This document shows, piece after piece, positions 9,504 to 17,696 of a stretch of DNA of 64,000 bases. Under the pieces are notes generated by a model, which was given only the letters and a program-made list of their open reading frames with translations, was not told the origin of the DNA and searched no databases. Every line of letters starts with the position of its first letter. Position 1 is the stretch's first letter. The DNA comes from Corynebacterium wankanglinii (GTDB lineage Bacteria > Actinomycetota > Actinomycetes > Mycobacteriales > Mycobacteriaceae). The position numbers were made by a program, and so were the translations under genes. The stretch spans positions 806,001 through 870,000 of the forward strand of contig CP061031.1 in assembly GCA_014490595.1 (NCBI GenBank), given 5' to 3'.

Positions 9504-11057
9504 TTAACCTTCCAGGGAGTAGCGCTCGAAGCGGAGTTTTCCGCCGGGCGGGAGTTGTGCGGCGATGTCGACGTCCTCGTTGATCACGGTGGCGATCACG
9601 GGGTACCCGCCGGTGACCGCGTGATCGCGAAGGAAGAGCACAGGCTGGCCGTTCGGCGGGATCTGCACGGAGCCTGCCACCATGCCTTCGCTGGGCAGTT
9701 CGCCGTCGCGGGAGCGGGTCAGCGGCGCGTCACCTTCGAGTCGGAGGCCGACGCGGTTGGAATCTCCGGTGACGGTGAATGTGGTGGAGAAGAAGTGCTT
9801 CACGGCGTCGTCGCTGAACCAGTCGTCTCGGGGGCCAAGCACGCAACGCACCACGCCGACGACGTCGGCACCGTCGCGCTCGACGCGCAGGGGGTTGGAC
9901 AGAAGAGAGTTGGCGGACTGCGGCGGGGTCAGCGCCATGGCGATGGTGTCGCCGGAGGCAAGCGGCTTCGGTCCGAGCCCGGAGAGCATGTCGGTGGCGG
10001 CGGAGTCCAACTCGGTGTCCGCGATCAGGCCGCCGCGCACCGCGATGTAGGTGCGGAAGCCCAGGCGGGCTGGTTTGACCACCACTTCGGCCCCGGCCGG
10101 CACGATCGTGGGGGTGGCCAGTGGGGCGGATCTCCCGCCGACGGTCACCTCGGCATCCGCTCCGGTGACGCAAATGACCGTTTCCGCCAGGGCGGTCAGG
10201 GCCAGCCCGCCGACGTTTTCCAGCAGGGTGGCGTTACGTTTGTTGCCTACCGCCGCGTTGGCGGTGCGGGCGGAGGCGCGGTCGGAAGAACCCGACGTGG
10301 TCACGCCCAGATTGCCGTTGCCTTGGCGGCCGAGGTCCTGGTAGAGGGTTTGCATCCCCGCGTCGTCGAGCGTGAAGACGGGCCGCCGCGGCGGGCTGGC
10401 CAGGTGCTTGCGCGCGGTCTGCGAGTCTTCCGGCAGCGCTTCCGCGGCGCGGTAGTGCACGCGGTCGCCGGGTGCTACGAGCGCTGGCGGGGTGGCGGTG
10501 GAATCCCACATCGGCGTAGTTGTGGTGCCGATCAGTTGCCACCCGCCCGGCGATGTGCGCGGGTAAACGGCGGAGAATTCGCCGGCCAGCGCGACGGCGC
10601 CTGCGGGCACCGCGGTGCGCGGCGAGTCCCGGCGCGGTACCTCGAGCGCCCGAGAGGCGTCTTCCGGCACGCAGTACGTGAAGCCCGGGGCGAACCCGCC
10701 GAAGGCCGCAACCCAGGTGGTGGATGTGTGCCATTCGATCAGTTCGCTGGCGCTCATGTCTAGCGACGCCGCCAGCGTTTCCACATCCTCCCCGTCGTAG
10801 CGCACGTCGATCTCGATGTCGCGCGGGGTGCCCATGTCTGCGGCATCGGGGGCGTAGGAGGCTAAAACATCCACGGCTTTGGTGGTTGCGGTGGGCGAGT
10901 CGAAGGTGACCAGCACGGTGCGGGCGGCGGCGACGACGTCGGTCTGGTGCGGAAGCGGGGTCGCGGTCAGGGCGGCGTAGAAGTCCATGACCGTTTTCAG
11001 GTCGGGGAGGTCGACGATGAGGGCGCGGGTGCCCACCCGTTTTACGTCGTAGCTCAT
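9504..11057 (-). CDS. pxpBC: Fused 5-oxoprolinase subunits B and C (KipI-KipA)
   Basis: A 517-residue fusion. Residues 1-210 match KipI/PxpB (CT_C_D domain; motif AFGGFAPGFTYC, then the P-rich region before PGGWQLIGTT). Residues 225-517 match KipA/PxpC (CT_A_B; start TLDDAGMQTLYQDLGRQGNG, then RTYIAVRGG and a late GPRDDWF). With PxpA this forms the ATP-dependent prokaryotic 5-oxoprolinase, which opens 5-oxoproline to L-glutamate. The same two domains form the carboxyltransferase part of urea carboxylase. It overlaps pxpA by 4 bases and is followed after 2 bases by the biotin carboxylase gene, so the three are surely one operon. Confidence 0.87.
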   Translation of the reverse strand: MSYDVKRVGTRALIVDLPDLKTVMDFYAALTATPLPHQTDVVAAARTVLVTFDSPTATTKAVDVLASYAPDAADMGTPRDIEIDVRYDGEDVETLAASLDMSASELIEWHTSTTWVAAFGGFAPGFTYCVPEDASRALEVPRRDSPRTAVPAGAVALAGEFSAVYPRTSPGGWQLIGTTTTPMWDSTATPPALVAPGDRVHYRAAEALPEDSQTARKHLASPPRRPVFTLDDAGMQTLYQDLGRQGNGNLGVTTSGSSDRASARTANAAVGNKRNATLLENVGGLALTALAETVICVTGADAEVTVGGRSAPLATPTIVPAGAEVVVKPARLGFRTYIAVRGGLIADTELDSAATDMLSGLGPKPLASGDTIAMALTPPQSANSLLSNPLRVERDGADVVGVVRCVLGPRDDWFSDDAVKHFFSTTFTVTGDSNRVGLRLEGDAPLTRSRDGELPSEGMVAGSVQIPPNGQPVLFLRDHAVTGGYPVIATVINEDVDIAAQLPPGGKLRFERYSLEG

Positions 11058-11809
11058 AGGGTGGCCTCGATGCGAATGCCTTCGTCGTGAAGCTTGCGCA
11101 CAACGGCGCGGGTCAGGTCGACTGAGCCGGGGGAGTCCCCGTGGACGCAGACCGATTCTGCTTGGACCTTGACCTCGCTGCCGTCGATGGCGGTGACGGA
11201 GCCGGTGGAGGCGACTTGGAGCACTCGCTGCGCCACGTCTGCCGGGTCGTGCATCACGGCACCCGGCTCGCGGCGGGACACCAGCGTGCCATCCGGGTTG
11301 TAGCCGCGGTCCGCGAACGCCTCGCGGATAACACGCAGCCCAGCCTTTTCTGCGATGTCGACGGCGACGCCGCCGGGCAGAAGCATGACGGCCAGCTCGG
11401 GGCTGAAGGCCTTGATGCCGTCGATGACGGCCTTGGCGTGGGCCTCGTGATGGACGATGGTGTTGTACAGCGCGCCGTGCGGTTTGACGTAACGCACGGT
11501 CAAGCCGTGCACGCGGGCCAGCGCGTCGAGAGCGCCAATTTGGTAGAGCGTCTCATCTGCCAGCTCTGCGGGCGTGTAGTCCATGAATCGGCGGCCGAAG
11601 CCGACGGGGTCGTGGTAGGCCACGTGTGCGCCGAGTGTGACGCTGTGGCCTGCGGCATTTTTGAGGGTGCCAGCGATGGAATGGGGATCACCCGCGTGGA
11701 AGCCGGTGGCGACGTTGGCGCTGGAGACCATTTCCAGCATCGCTGCGTCGTCAGCGACCGGGTTGCCCGCGGTGGTCTCGCCGAGGTCAGCATTGAGATC
11801 GATGTGCAT
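11054..11809 (-). CDS. pxpA: 5-oxoprolinase subunit A (LamB/YcsF family)
   Basis: A 251-residue LamB/YcsF protein, the usual family length. The start MHIDLNADLGE, then SSANVATGFHAGDP, VAYHDPVGFGRR and VKPHGALYNTI are characteristic, as is the late SVCVHGDSPG motif. PxpA with PxpB and PxpC catalyses ATP-dependent cleavage of 5-oxo-L-proline to L-glutamate in the cytosol. Its stop overlaps the start of pxpBC by 4 bases, which suggests translational coupling. The GntR-FCD regulator gene lies 44 bases upstream on the same strand and probably controls this operon from the site at 12582. Confidence 0.9.
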   Translation of the reverse strand: MHIDLNADLGETTAGNPVADDAAMLEMVSSANVATGFHAGDPHSIAGTLKNAAGHSVTLGAHVAYHDPVGFGRRFMDYTPAELADETLYQIGALDALARVHGLTVRYVKPHGALYNTIVHHEAHAKAVIDGIKAFSPELAVMLLPGGVAVDIAEKAGLRVIREAFADRGYNPDGTLVSRREPGAVMHDPADVAQRVLQVASTGSVTAIDGSEVKVQAESVCVHGDSPGSVDLTRAVVRKLHDEGIRIEATL

Positions 11810-11853
11810 GACCTCAGTTATACCGCCCGACGCGTGTGATCTGTAACTCAGGC

Positions 11854-12518
11854 TTAGGCTGTGCCGTTGTTGATCGCTTCGATCATTTCGATGATCGCTT
11901 CTGCCTGCTTCATCAGCTGCTCTTGGAGGTAGTCGGAGGCGGCTTGGCGGTCTCCGGCCTTGACTAGCTCCACGATGTGCTCGTTGACCTCAATGAAGCG
12001 GCGGTTAAATGCCGGTTCCCGCTCCAGGATGGGCAGGGTGGCCAGGCGGAGGAACGCGTCGAGCTGGTCCATAGTGTCGCCCAGGGTTTTCGAGCCCATG
12101 GACGCAGCACCACGTGGTGGAACGCCTGGTTCACGGCGATGAACAGGTCGTCGTCCTCTTCCTCGATGGCCACGCGGGCTTCGGCGTTGAGCTCCACCAG
12201 CCGGTCGACGTCGAGGTCGGGACCCCATAGCAGCGCGGCCGGTTCAATGGCCGCACGTGCGCGGAACGTGTCGGTGACGAACTCCGGGGACGGGGTGGCC
12301 AGGAACACGCCACGGTTGGGGATGCGTTCGCACAGACCCTCCGAGGTCAACATTGCGAACGCCTCACGCAACGTGTTACGAGAAACCCCGAAGCGCTCGG
12401 CCAGTGCGACCTCGTTGAGCTTTTGCCCGGGGGCAAATTCACCGCGTGAGATCGCGCGGCGGATCTCGGCGGAAACGTTGTGTGCAAGCATGGCATCCGT
12501 ATTGAAATCGTTTGTCAC
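11854..12518 (-). pseudogene. GntR-family (FCD) transcriptional regulator, frameshifted
   Basis: A winged-helix GntR domain (residues 1-75; ISRGEFAPGQKLNEVALAERF, then VSRNTLREAF, the recognition helix) is followed by an FCD ligand domain that runs in frame until HHVVLR near 12110. The rest of the FCD domain (MGSKTLGDTMDQLDAF...EHIVELVKAGDRQAA) is in a second frame ending at 11854. One missing base near 12100-12112 explains the break, and the joined protein of about 221 residues has a normal length. The GTG at 12518 is the likely start. By position it regulates the pxpA operon and perhaps itself. Single lesion and good conservation leave open that the gene is intact in the organism. Confidence 0.8.
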
Positions 12519-12581
12519 CTACCGCGTTTGTGCAGTTGAGTGACGGTACTGAAAAGAGCTACCAAGAGTATATCGCATTTA

Positions 12582-12592
12582 TTGTTCAACAA
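12582..12592. promoter_or_regulatory. Probable GntR-FCD operator TTGTTCAACAA
   Basis: A perfect palindrome, ATTGTTCAACAAT at 12581-12593, sits in the 159-base AT-rich gap between the GntR regulator gene and the divergent ppk2 gene. It fits the FCD-type consensus TNGTNNNACNA exactly. Position and match suggest it is the operator of the adjacent regulator, acting on that gene and the pxp operon. No experiment is implied. Confidence 0.55.
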
Positions 12593-12677
12593 TGTAGCGC
12601 TTCTTTCATGTTGATCTCTCTTCTCAGCTTCCAGCGTTTTTTGAGGCGTTTCGCAGCACCCGAGTACGGTGACACCC

Positions 12678-13533
12678 ATGAGCCACGACAAGAAACCGCC
12701 GAAGCTGTCCAAGAAGGCCTACGAAAAAGAGCTGCTGCGCCTGCAGGCCGAGCTCGTCGCCATGCAACAGTGGGTGGTGGAAAACGGCGAACGCCTCGTC
12801 ATTGTCATGGAGGGCCGCGATGCCGCCGGCAAGGGTTCCGCAATCAAGCGCATCACCCAGTACATGAACCCGCGCACCTGCCGCGTCGAGGCGTTGCCGA
12901 AGCCGACCGACCGCGAGGCGGGGCAGTGGTACTTCCAGCTACGTGGAGAAGCTGCCCACCGCCGGCGAGATCGTCATCTTCGACCGGTCGTGGTACAACC
13001 GCGCAGGTGTTGAGCGCGTGATGGGCTTCGCCTCCTCCCAGGAGTACCGCCGCTTCCTGCACCAGGCGCCAATCTTCGAGCGTCTCTTGGTCGAGGACGG
13101 GATCATGCTGCGCAAGTACTGGTTCTCCGTGTCTGACGAGGAGCAGTACAAGCGCTTCAAGTCCCGCCGCAACGATCCGCTGCGCCAGTGGAAGCTGTCC
13201 CCGATGGACCTCGAATCCATTACGAAGTGGGAGGAGTACTCGCGTGCCAAGGACGAGATGTTCGTGCACACCGACATCCCGTCCGCGCCGTGGTACACGG
13301 TGGAGAGCGAGGACAAGAAACGTTCGCGCATCAACGTCATCTCGCACCTGTTGTCCACCATCCCGTACGAGCACATCACGCCCGACCTGCCGGAGATTCC
13401 GGAGCGCCCGGAGATCACCGATTACGAGCGCCCGCCTCGCGACGAGTTCCGCTACGTCCCCGACGTCGCCGCCGACCTCGAGCGCCACAAGGGGGACGGC
13501 AAGGGCAAAAAGAACAAGAACAAGCGCAAGTAA
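12678..13533 (+). pseudogene. ppk2: Polyphosphate kinase 2 family protein, frameshifted
   Basis: PPK2 transfers phosphate between polyphosphate and nucleoside di- or triphosphates in the cytosol. The P-loop-like EGRDAAGKGSAIKRI lies near residue 45 and the family motif FDRSWYNRAGVERVMGF is in the second part. The frame from ATG 12678 breaks after GQWYFQ near 12938 and resumes as YVEKLPTAGE in the frame ending at 13533. The family sequence here is YFQRYVEKLP, so a CG or GC pair has been lost. The joined protein would be about 285 residues, normal for the family, with a basic Lys-rich tail. Single lesion: possibly a sequence error. Confidence 0.82.
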
Positions 13534-14108
13534 CTAGCGCTTTTTCGGGTACCCGCGGGGTGAGGACACCGTCTTGTCCCCGGGGATCCAGAACCTCCAC
13601 GGGGCGTCGGAGTTCTTAGAGATGCCGATGCGCGGGCCGGCGACCCACTCGGGCTCTTGCTCCCGCATTGTCAGCTGCGCCTCGGTGCCGTTATCCGGCA
13701 AGGTCAGGCCCAGCGCCTGGCCGAGGTTTCCGGGCCCGCGTGCGAGGTTATCGAAGGGGATGAGAGCCCTGTCTGGGCGTTGCCTGCGCTCACGCGCCAG
13801 CTCTTCGCCCGCGATCACCTCACCTGCGCGCATGAGGCAACCCTGGCCATCGCCTTCGGGGCGCACACGATGTTGCCGTTGTAGTGGATGCCGTAGGAGA
13901 AATACACGTACAGCCTGCCGGGTGGGCCAAACATCGCCGCGTTGCGGGCGGTTTTGCCCCGGTATGTGTGCGCGGCGGGATCCTGCGCTCCCGCATACGC
14001 CTCCACCTCGGTAAGCCGGATGCTCACCCCGTTGTGTGTGATCACGCAGCCGAGCAGCTGCGGGGCGACAACATCGGCGGGTTGGGCAAAGTCGATCATT
14101 TGAGCCAT
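13534..14108 (-). pseudogene. DNA-3-methyladenine glycosylase (AAG/MPG family), frameshifted
   Basis: A base-excision repair glycosylase of the AAG fold that removes alkylated purines. The first part (LLGCVITHNGVSIRLTEVEAY, then DPAAHTYRGKTARNAAMFGPPGRLYVYFSYGIHY) is clear and contains the catalytic Glu of the VEAY motif. After NIVCAP the frame breaks at 13853-13861 and resumes as EGDGQGCLMRAGEVIAGEEL in the frame ending at 13534. The break is within CCTTCGGGG, a G4 run that should be one base longer. Joined length is about 191 residues, normal for the family. Its stop directly abuts that of the convergent ppk2 gene, and its 5' end overlaps the HAD gene by 13 bases. Confidence 0.82.
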
Positions 14109-14872
14109 TGTGCCAGCCTCGCTACGACGGCGTGCTCCGCGTTTGTCCCCACCACCTCGTCGGCGACGGCCTTCAGGTCGTCGTGGGCGTTGCCCATCGC
14201 CACGGCGTGGCCCGCAGCTTGGAGCATGCCGAGGTCGTTGAGGTAGTCGCCGAACGCCGCGGTGGCAGGCATCGGCACATCGAGCGCTACGGCGAGCTCA
14301 CGCAGCGCCTTGCCTTTGTCCGCGTCCGGGTGCATGAGGTCCAGCCAATGCGCCCCGGAGACCACGGCGCGCAGCTCCGGCACTACCTCGCGGGCCCACG
14401 CAAGCGCGTCTCGCTCCGCGTCCGATTCGACGTAGAGCGCGATTTTGACGGTGGTGGCCGGAGGGACGTCGTGAAGCAGGGTGCGCGACGCGTAGTACTT
14501 ATCCACCTCCGCGTCCACGACCGGCGGTAGGGGCGCGGTGGCCGCGACCTCGGGCGCGCACACCACGGCGTGGGCGGCAGACGGCGCGTCAGGCAGCGCG
14601 GCGAGCAGGCGTTGAACCGGCTGGGCGGGAAGGGCAGTGGTGGAGACGACCCGCCCGCCGTGCCACACCACCGCGCCATTTTCCGCGATGAAGGTGTCGA
14701 AGCCGGGGAACATCGCCTGCAGCGTGGCCAGCTGGCGTCCGGACGCCGGCGCGATGGTGATGCCCCGTTCGCGTGCGGTATCGGCCAGCGGCCAAAAATC
14801 GTCTGGGACCCGCCCAGATGGGTCGAGCAGTGTGCCGTCCATATCCAGCGCAATTAACCGAGGTACGTGCAT
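14096..14872 (-). CDS. HAD-superfamily hydrolase, Cof type
   Basis: A 258-residue cytosolic phosphatase of the Cof/YidA-like HAD subgroup. Motif I is LIALDMDGTLLD at the N-terminus (nucleophile and acid/base Asp), motif II is the Ser/Thr region PASGRQ near residue 43, motif III is the lysine in DADKGKALREL near residue 190, and motif IV is GDYLNDLGML near residue 212. Such enzymes dephosphorylate small sugar phosphates or related metabolites; the substrate is not predictable. The ATG at 14872 is preferred, with a GTG at 14881 as an alternative. It precedes and slightly overlaps the glycosylase gene. Confidence 0.85.
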   Translation of the reverse strand: MHVPRLIALDMDGTLLDPSGRVPDDFWPLADTARERGITIAPASGRQLATLQAMFPGFDTFIAENGAVVWHGGRVVSTTALPAQPVQRLLAALPDAPSAAHAVVCAPEVAATAPLPPVVDAEVDKYYASRTLLHDVPPATTVKIALYVESDAERDALAWAREVVPELRAVVSGAHWLDLMHPDADKGKALRELAVALDVPMPATAAFGDYLNDLGMLQAAGHAVAMGNAHDDLKAVADEVVGTNAEHAVVARLAQWLK

Positions 14873-14913
14873 TGGCCCCACAGTACAGCTGTGATGTGGA
14901 ACACTTGGCTGGC

Positions 14914-15897
14914 ATGACCGAGTTTGTGAAGACCGAAGTCCGCAACACCACCGGGGTGATCACGCTCGACCGCCCGAAGGCGCTGAATTCACTCACCCCC
15001 GAGATGGCCCGCGCCATCGACGCCACACTCAAGCAGTGGCGCGACGATGACGCCGTCGAACAGGTTGTCATCCAATCCTCCGGCAAGCATTTCTGCTCCG
15101 GTGGCGACGTCCGCGCGGCCCGTGACGGCATCCTCGAAGGCCGCGAGGCCGAAGTAGACGCGTTCTTCGCCGACGAGTACGCCATGAACTTGGACATCGC
15201 GAACTACCCCAAGCCTTACATCGCACTGTGCAACGGGGTGATTATGGGCGGAGGCATGGGTGTGTCCGCCCACGGCTCGCACATGGTGGTCACCCAAGAC
15301 GCCTTTGCGTCCATGCCGGAGATGAACATCGGCTACATCACAGACGTGGGCATGTCGTGGGTGCTGCAGAATTTGCCGAAGGTGCCGTCGCAAAGCTTGG
15401 GCACCTTTTTGGGGTTGACGGGCTATCGCTTGAGCCCCGACGACATGCTGGCCACAGGGCTTGCCACGCACAAGGTTTCCTCGCTCGACGGAGTGCTCGA
15501 GGGCATCATCGAGGAGGGCCCCGGCTATCTGGACACCGTTGCGGTGGAGCCGGGGGAGTCGGAGCTTTCATCGCTTTACGACGGAATCGAGCGCACGTTC
15601 CAGGGCTCCTGGGCGGAGATTCAGGGAAGGCTGGACGGCAAGTTGGCGGAGCTCGTCGCAAAGCTCACAGCGCAGGCCTCCCCGTCGTCGCTGGTCGCAG
15701 CCGCCGAGCTGTTCGCCGCCAACGCATCAAAGGACCTCGCCGGGGCGCTTGACAACGAGCGGCGCCTGGGCGCGCTGATGACCCGTGAGCCGGACTTCGC
15801 CGAAGGGGTGCGCGCCGTGCTGGTGGACAAGGACCAGTCCCCGAACTTCGCCCCGCAGCCAGAACCCGGCAAGTACCGGGACGTCCTGCGCAATTGA
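14914..15897 (+). CDS. Enoyl-CoA hydratase/isomerase family protein (3-hydroxyisobutyryl-CoA hydrolase-like)
   Basis: A 327-residue crotonase-fold protein. The start GVITLDRPKALNSLTPEM and the oxyanion-hole region GKHFCSGGDVRA (about residue 58) are typical. ALCNGVIMGGGMGVSAHGSH, with the later MPEMNIGYITDVG, fits the 3-hydroxyisobutyryl-CoA hydrolase branch, which has a Glu in this motif and a longer C-terminus. That branch acts in valine breakdown. The length above 300 also favours this over simple enoyl-CoA hydratases. It is divergent from the HAD gene, with 41 bases between the starts, and convergent with the phosphatase downstream. The exact thioester substrate is inferred from family resemblance only. 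Confidence 0.82.
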   Translation: MTEFVKTEVRNTTGVITLDRPKALNSLTPEMARAIDATLKQWRDDDAVEQVVIQSSGKHFCSGGDVRAARDGILEGREAEVDAFFADEYAMNLDIANYPKPYIALCNGVIMGGGMGVSAHGSHMVVTQDAFASMPEMNIGYITDVGMSWVLQNLPKVPSQSLGTFLGLTGYRLSPDDMLATGLATHKVSSLDGVLEGIIEEGPGYLDTVAVEPGESELSSLYDGIERTFQGSWAEIQGRLDGKLAELVAKLTAQASPSSLVAAAELFAANASKDLAGALDNERRLGALMTREPDFAEGVRAVLVDKDQSPNFAPQPEPGKYRDVLRN

Positions 15898-15905
15898 TTA
15901 TTGGG

Positions 15906-17518
15906 CTAGCGGGGCATCAGCCGCGCAATGACCTCCCCACCAAGACCGAGCAGGGCCCAGACCGAGAAGAAGGCTGCAACGGCAATCGCGATGACTTCGG
16001 GCGCGCCCATCTTGCTGGACGACGTTTCTGGCGCCGGAACGGGCGTAGCGGTCTCGGTGAGGCGGGCCTTTGCGTGGTCTGAGGTTGCGCCCAGCGGGAG
16101 ACAGTCTTCAAGCTCATCGAGCGTGTAGAACATCGAACCTTCTTCGATCGGCACGCAGCCTGAGTGGAACGGAACTTCGGCCTCGTTGTACAGCATCCGG
16201 ACGATGGTGTCGTCGTTGTCGTTTTGAAACGCGTCCCATTGAATGTTCGCTCCCATCGGTGCGACCTTGTCGCCACGCCACGAGGAGTTGGAATAGTCCA
16301 TGACCTGGTTCGCCGGCACGCCCTTTTCTGAGCCCGGCAGTTTCAATAACGCCGCTAGCGGAATGATGGTCTCCGCGTGGCCGAAACGGAACTCGGCCGC
16401 GATGATGTCACCGCCCTCGGCGCGCTCGCGCACACCGGCGAGCATGTGGTCGAGCAGTGGCGCGAAGTTGTCGTACGAGACCGTTTGGCCTGCGATAGCT
16501 GGGCCCTTCTCGTAGTAGTCCTCGACATCGAGAAGGTAAGCGAATGTCGGTCCGTCGGACTCATCCATGTATTCGGCGAAGATCCAACCTTCGGCGGGTT
16601 TCGCTGGCTCTTCCTCCATGGCTGGGGCAATGATGTAAAGGTTATAGAATTGCAGGGCGGCATCAACGATGCCCTCGACAGACTTGTCTTTCTTCTCAAC
16701 GCCGACGAACGTCAGGGTGCCGTTATCGATCGCATCGATGAATTCCGGCGCGAATATCTTTCTCAGTAGGCTCTGGGCCGCCTCCCGGGATGCGGGTTTT
16801 GCGTAGGCTTGCTCCACCTTTTCTGCGAGTACGTCGCTGTCGGCCCACGCTTTGTATGCCTCGTAGCTCGGCGCGGTTTTGTCCTTGTGCGCGTAAAGGA
16901 GGTCTCGGCGGGGCTCGAGCTCTACATGGCCGTCGGCCGTACCGTACGTGAGGTTGTCGGTAAGTTCCGGATTGGTTTCAAGCAAGCCACTGCCGAAGTA
17001 CCAGCCGGATTCAATCGCGCGGTCCTCACCGGAGGACAGAAAACTAATGGAGCGCTTTTCGCGGTCGATAGCGCCGAACAGTTCCGCGTTACGCCGCGCG
17101 TTGCGCTCGCCGATGCCGTTCAACTCGGCGCGACCGAAGGCAGTGAGGTTGCCGTAGCCGCCTTCACCCGGACCGGTCAGTTCGCGGTTAGCTTTGCTCA
17201 TCGCCTCGACCTGCGGGATGAGGCGTTCGCCGAGTTCCGTGAGCTGACCGCGTTCTTTCGCGGCGGTGAGCATCTGGCCGGCGAGGTCGTCGTACTTGAA
17301 TGAAGACAACCCTCGCGATCCGTGGCGGTTGACCGAGCTCGTGTAGATCTGCTGAAAACCTTCGGGGCTTTGCTGTAACTGTCGATGGTTCCGGCAGGGA
17401 AGTAGGGCTGCTTTGTGGAATAGTACGTCGCGGTATCGGCGCTGGCAGCCGCAACGTTGCTGACAGCTACAGACGCAGCTGCGACTACGCATACAGCTCG
17501 ACGGGAAAATATGGACAT
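15906..17518 (-). pseudogene. Exported, membrane-anchored histidine acid phosphatase, frameshifted
   Basis: A signal peptide starts at ATG 17518 (MSIFSRRAVCVVAAASVAVS, Ala-rich cleavage region). After SYSKAP the frame breaks at 17359-17367, again within CCTTCGGGG, and resumes as EGFQQIYTSSVNRHGSRG. RHGSRG is the histidine phosphatase catalytic motif, and FRFGHAE (the HAE/HD proton donor) occurs near the end, as in phytase and inositol-polyphosphate phosphatases. The C-terminus has one transmembrane helix and a short basic tail, predicting attachment to the cell envelope. Joined length is about 537 residues. Phosphate scavenging from organic phosphates is the likely role. One missing G would restore the gene. 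Confidence 0.78.
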
Positions 17519-17696
17519 GGGGAGCGGGCTCCTTACGGGGGGGACAAGGCCACTGCCGAGGCTAAACCTCCGAGATGAAATTAAAGTGAACACACGCTAG
17601 GGATCCTTGCCCGGCGGGTTCGCGCAGGCGCTAGAGTAAGGGGGCGGTTAAGGGCGAGAAAATTGCCCCCGATTCCCACATGCTGAAGGAGCGACG

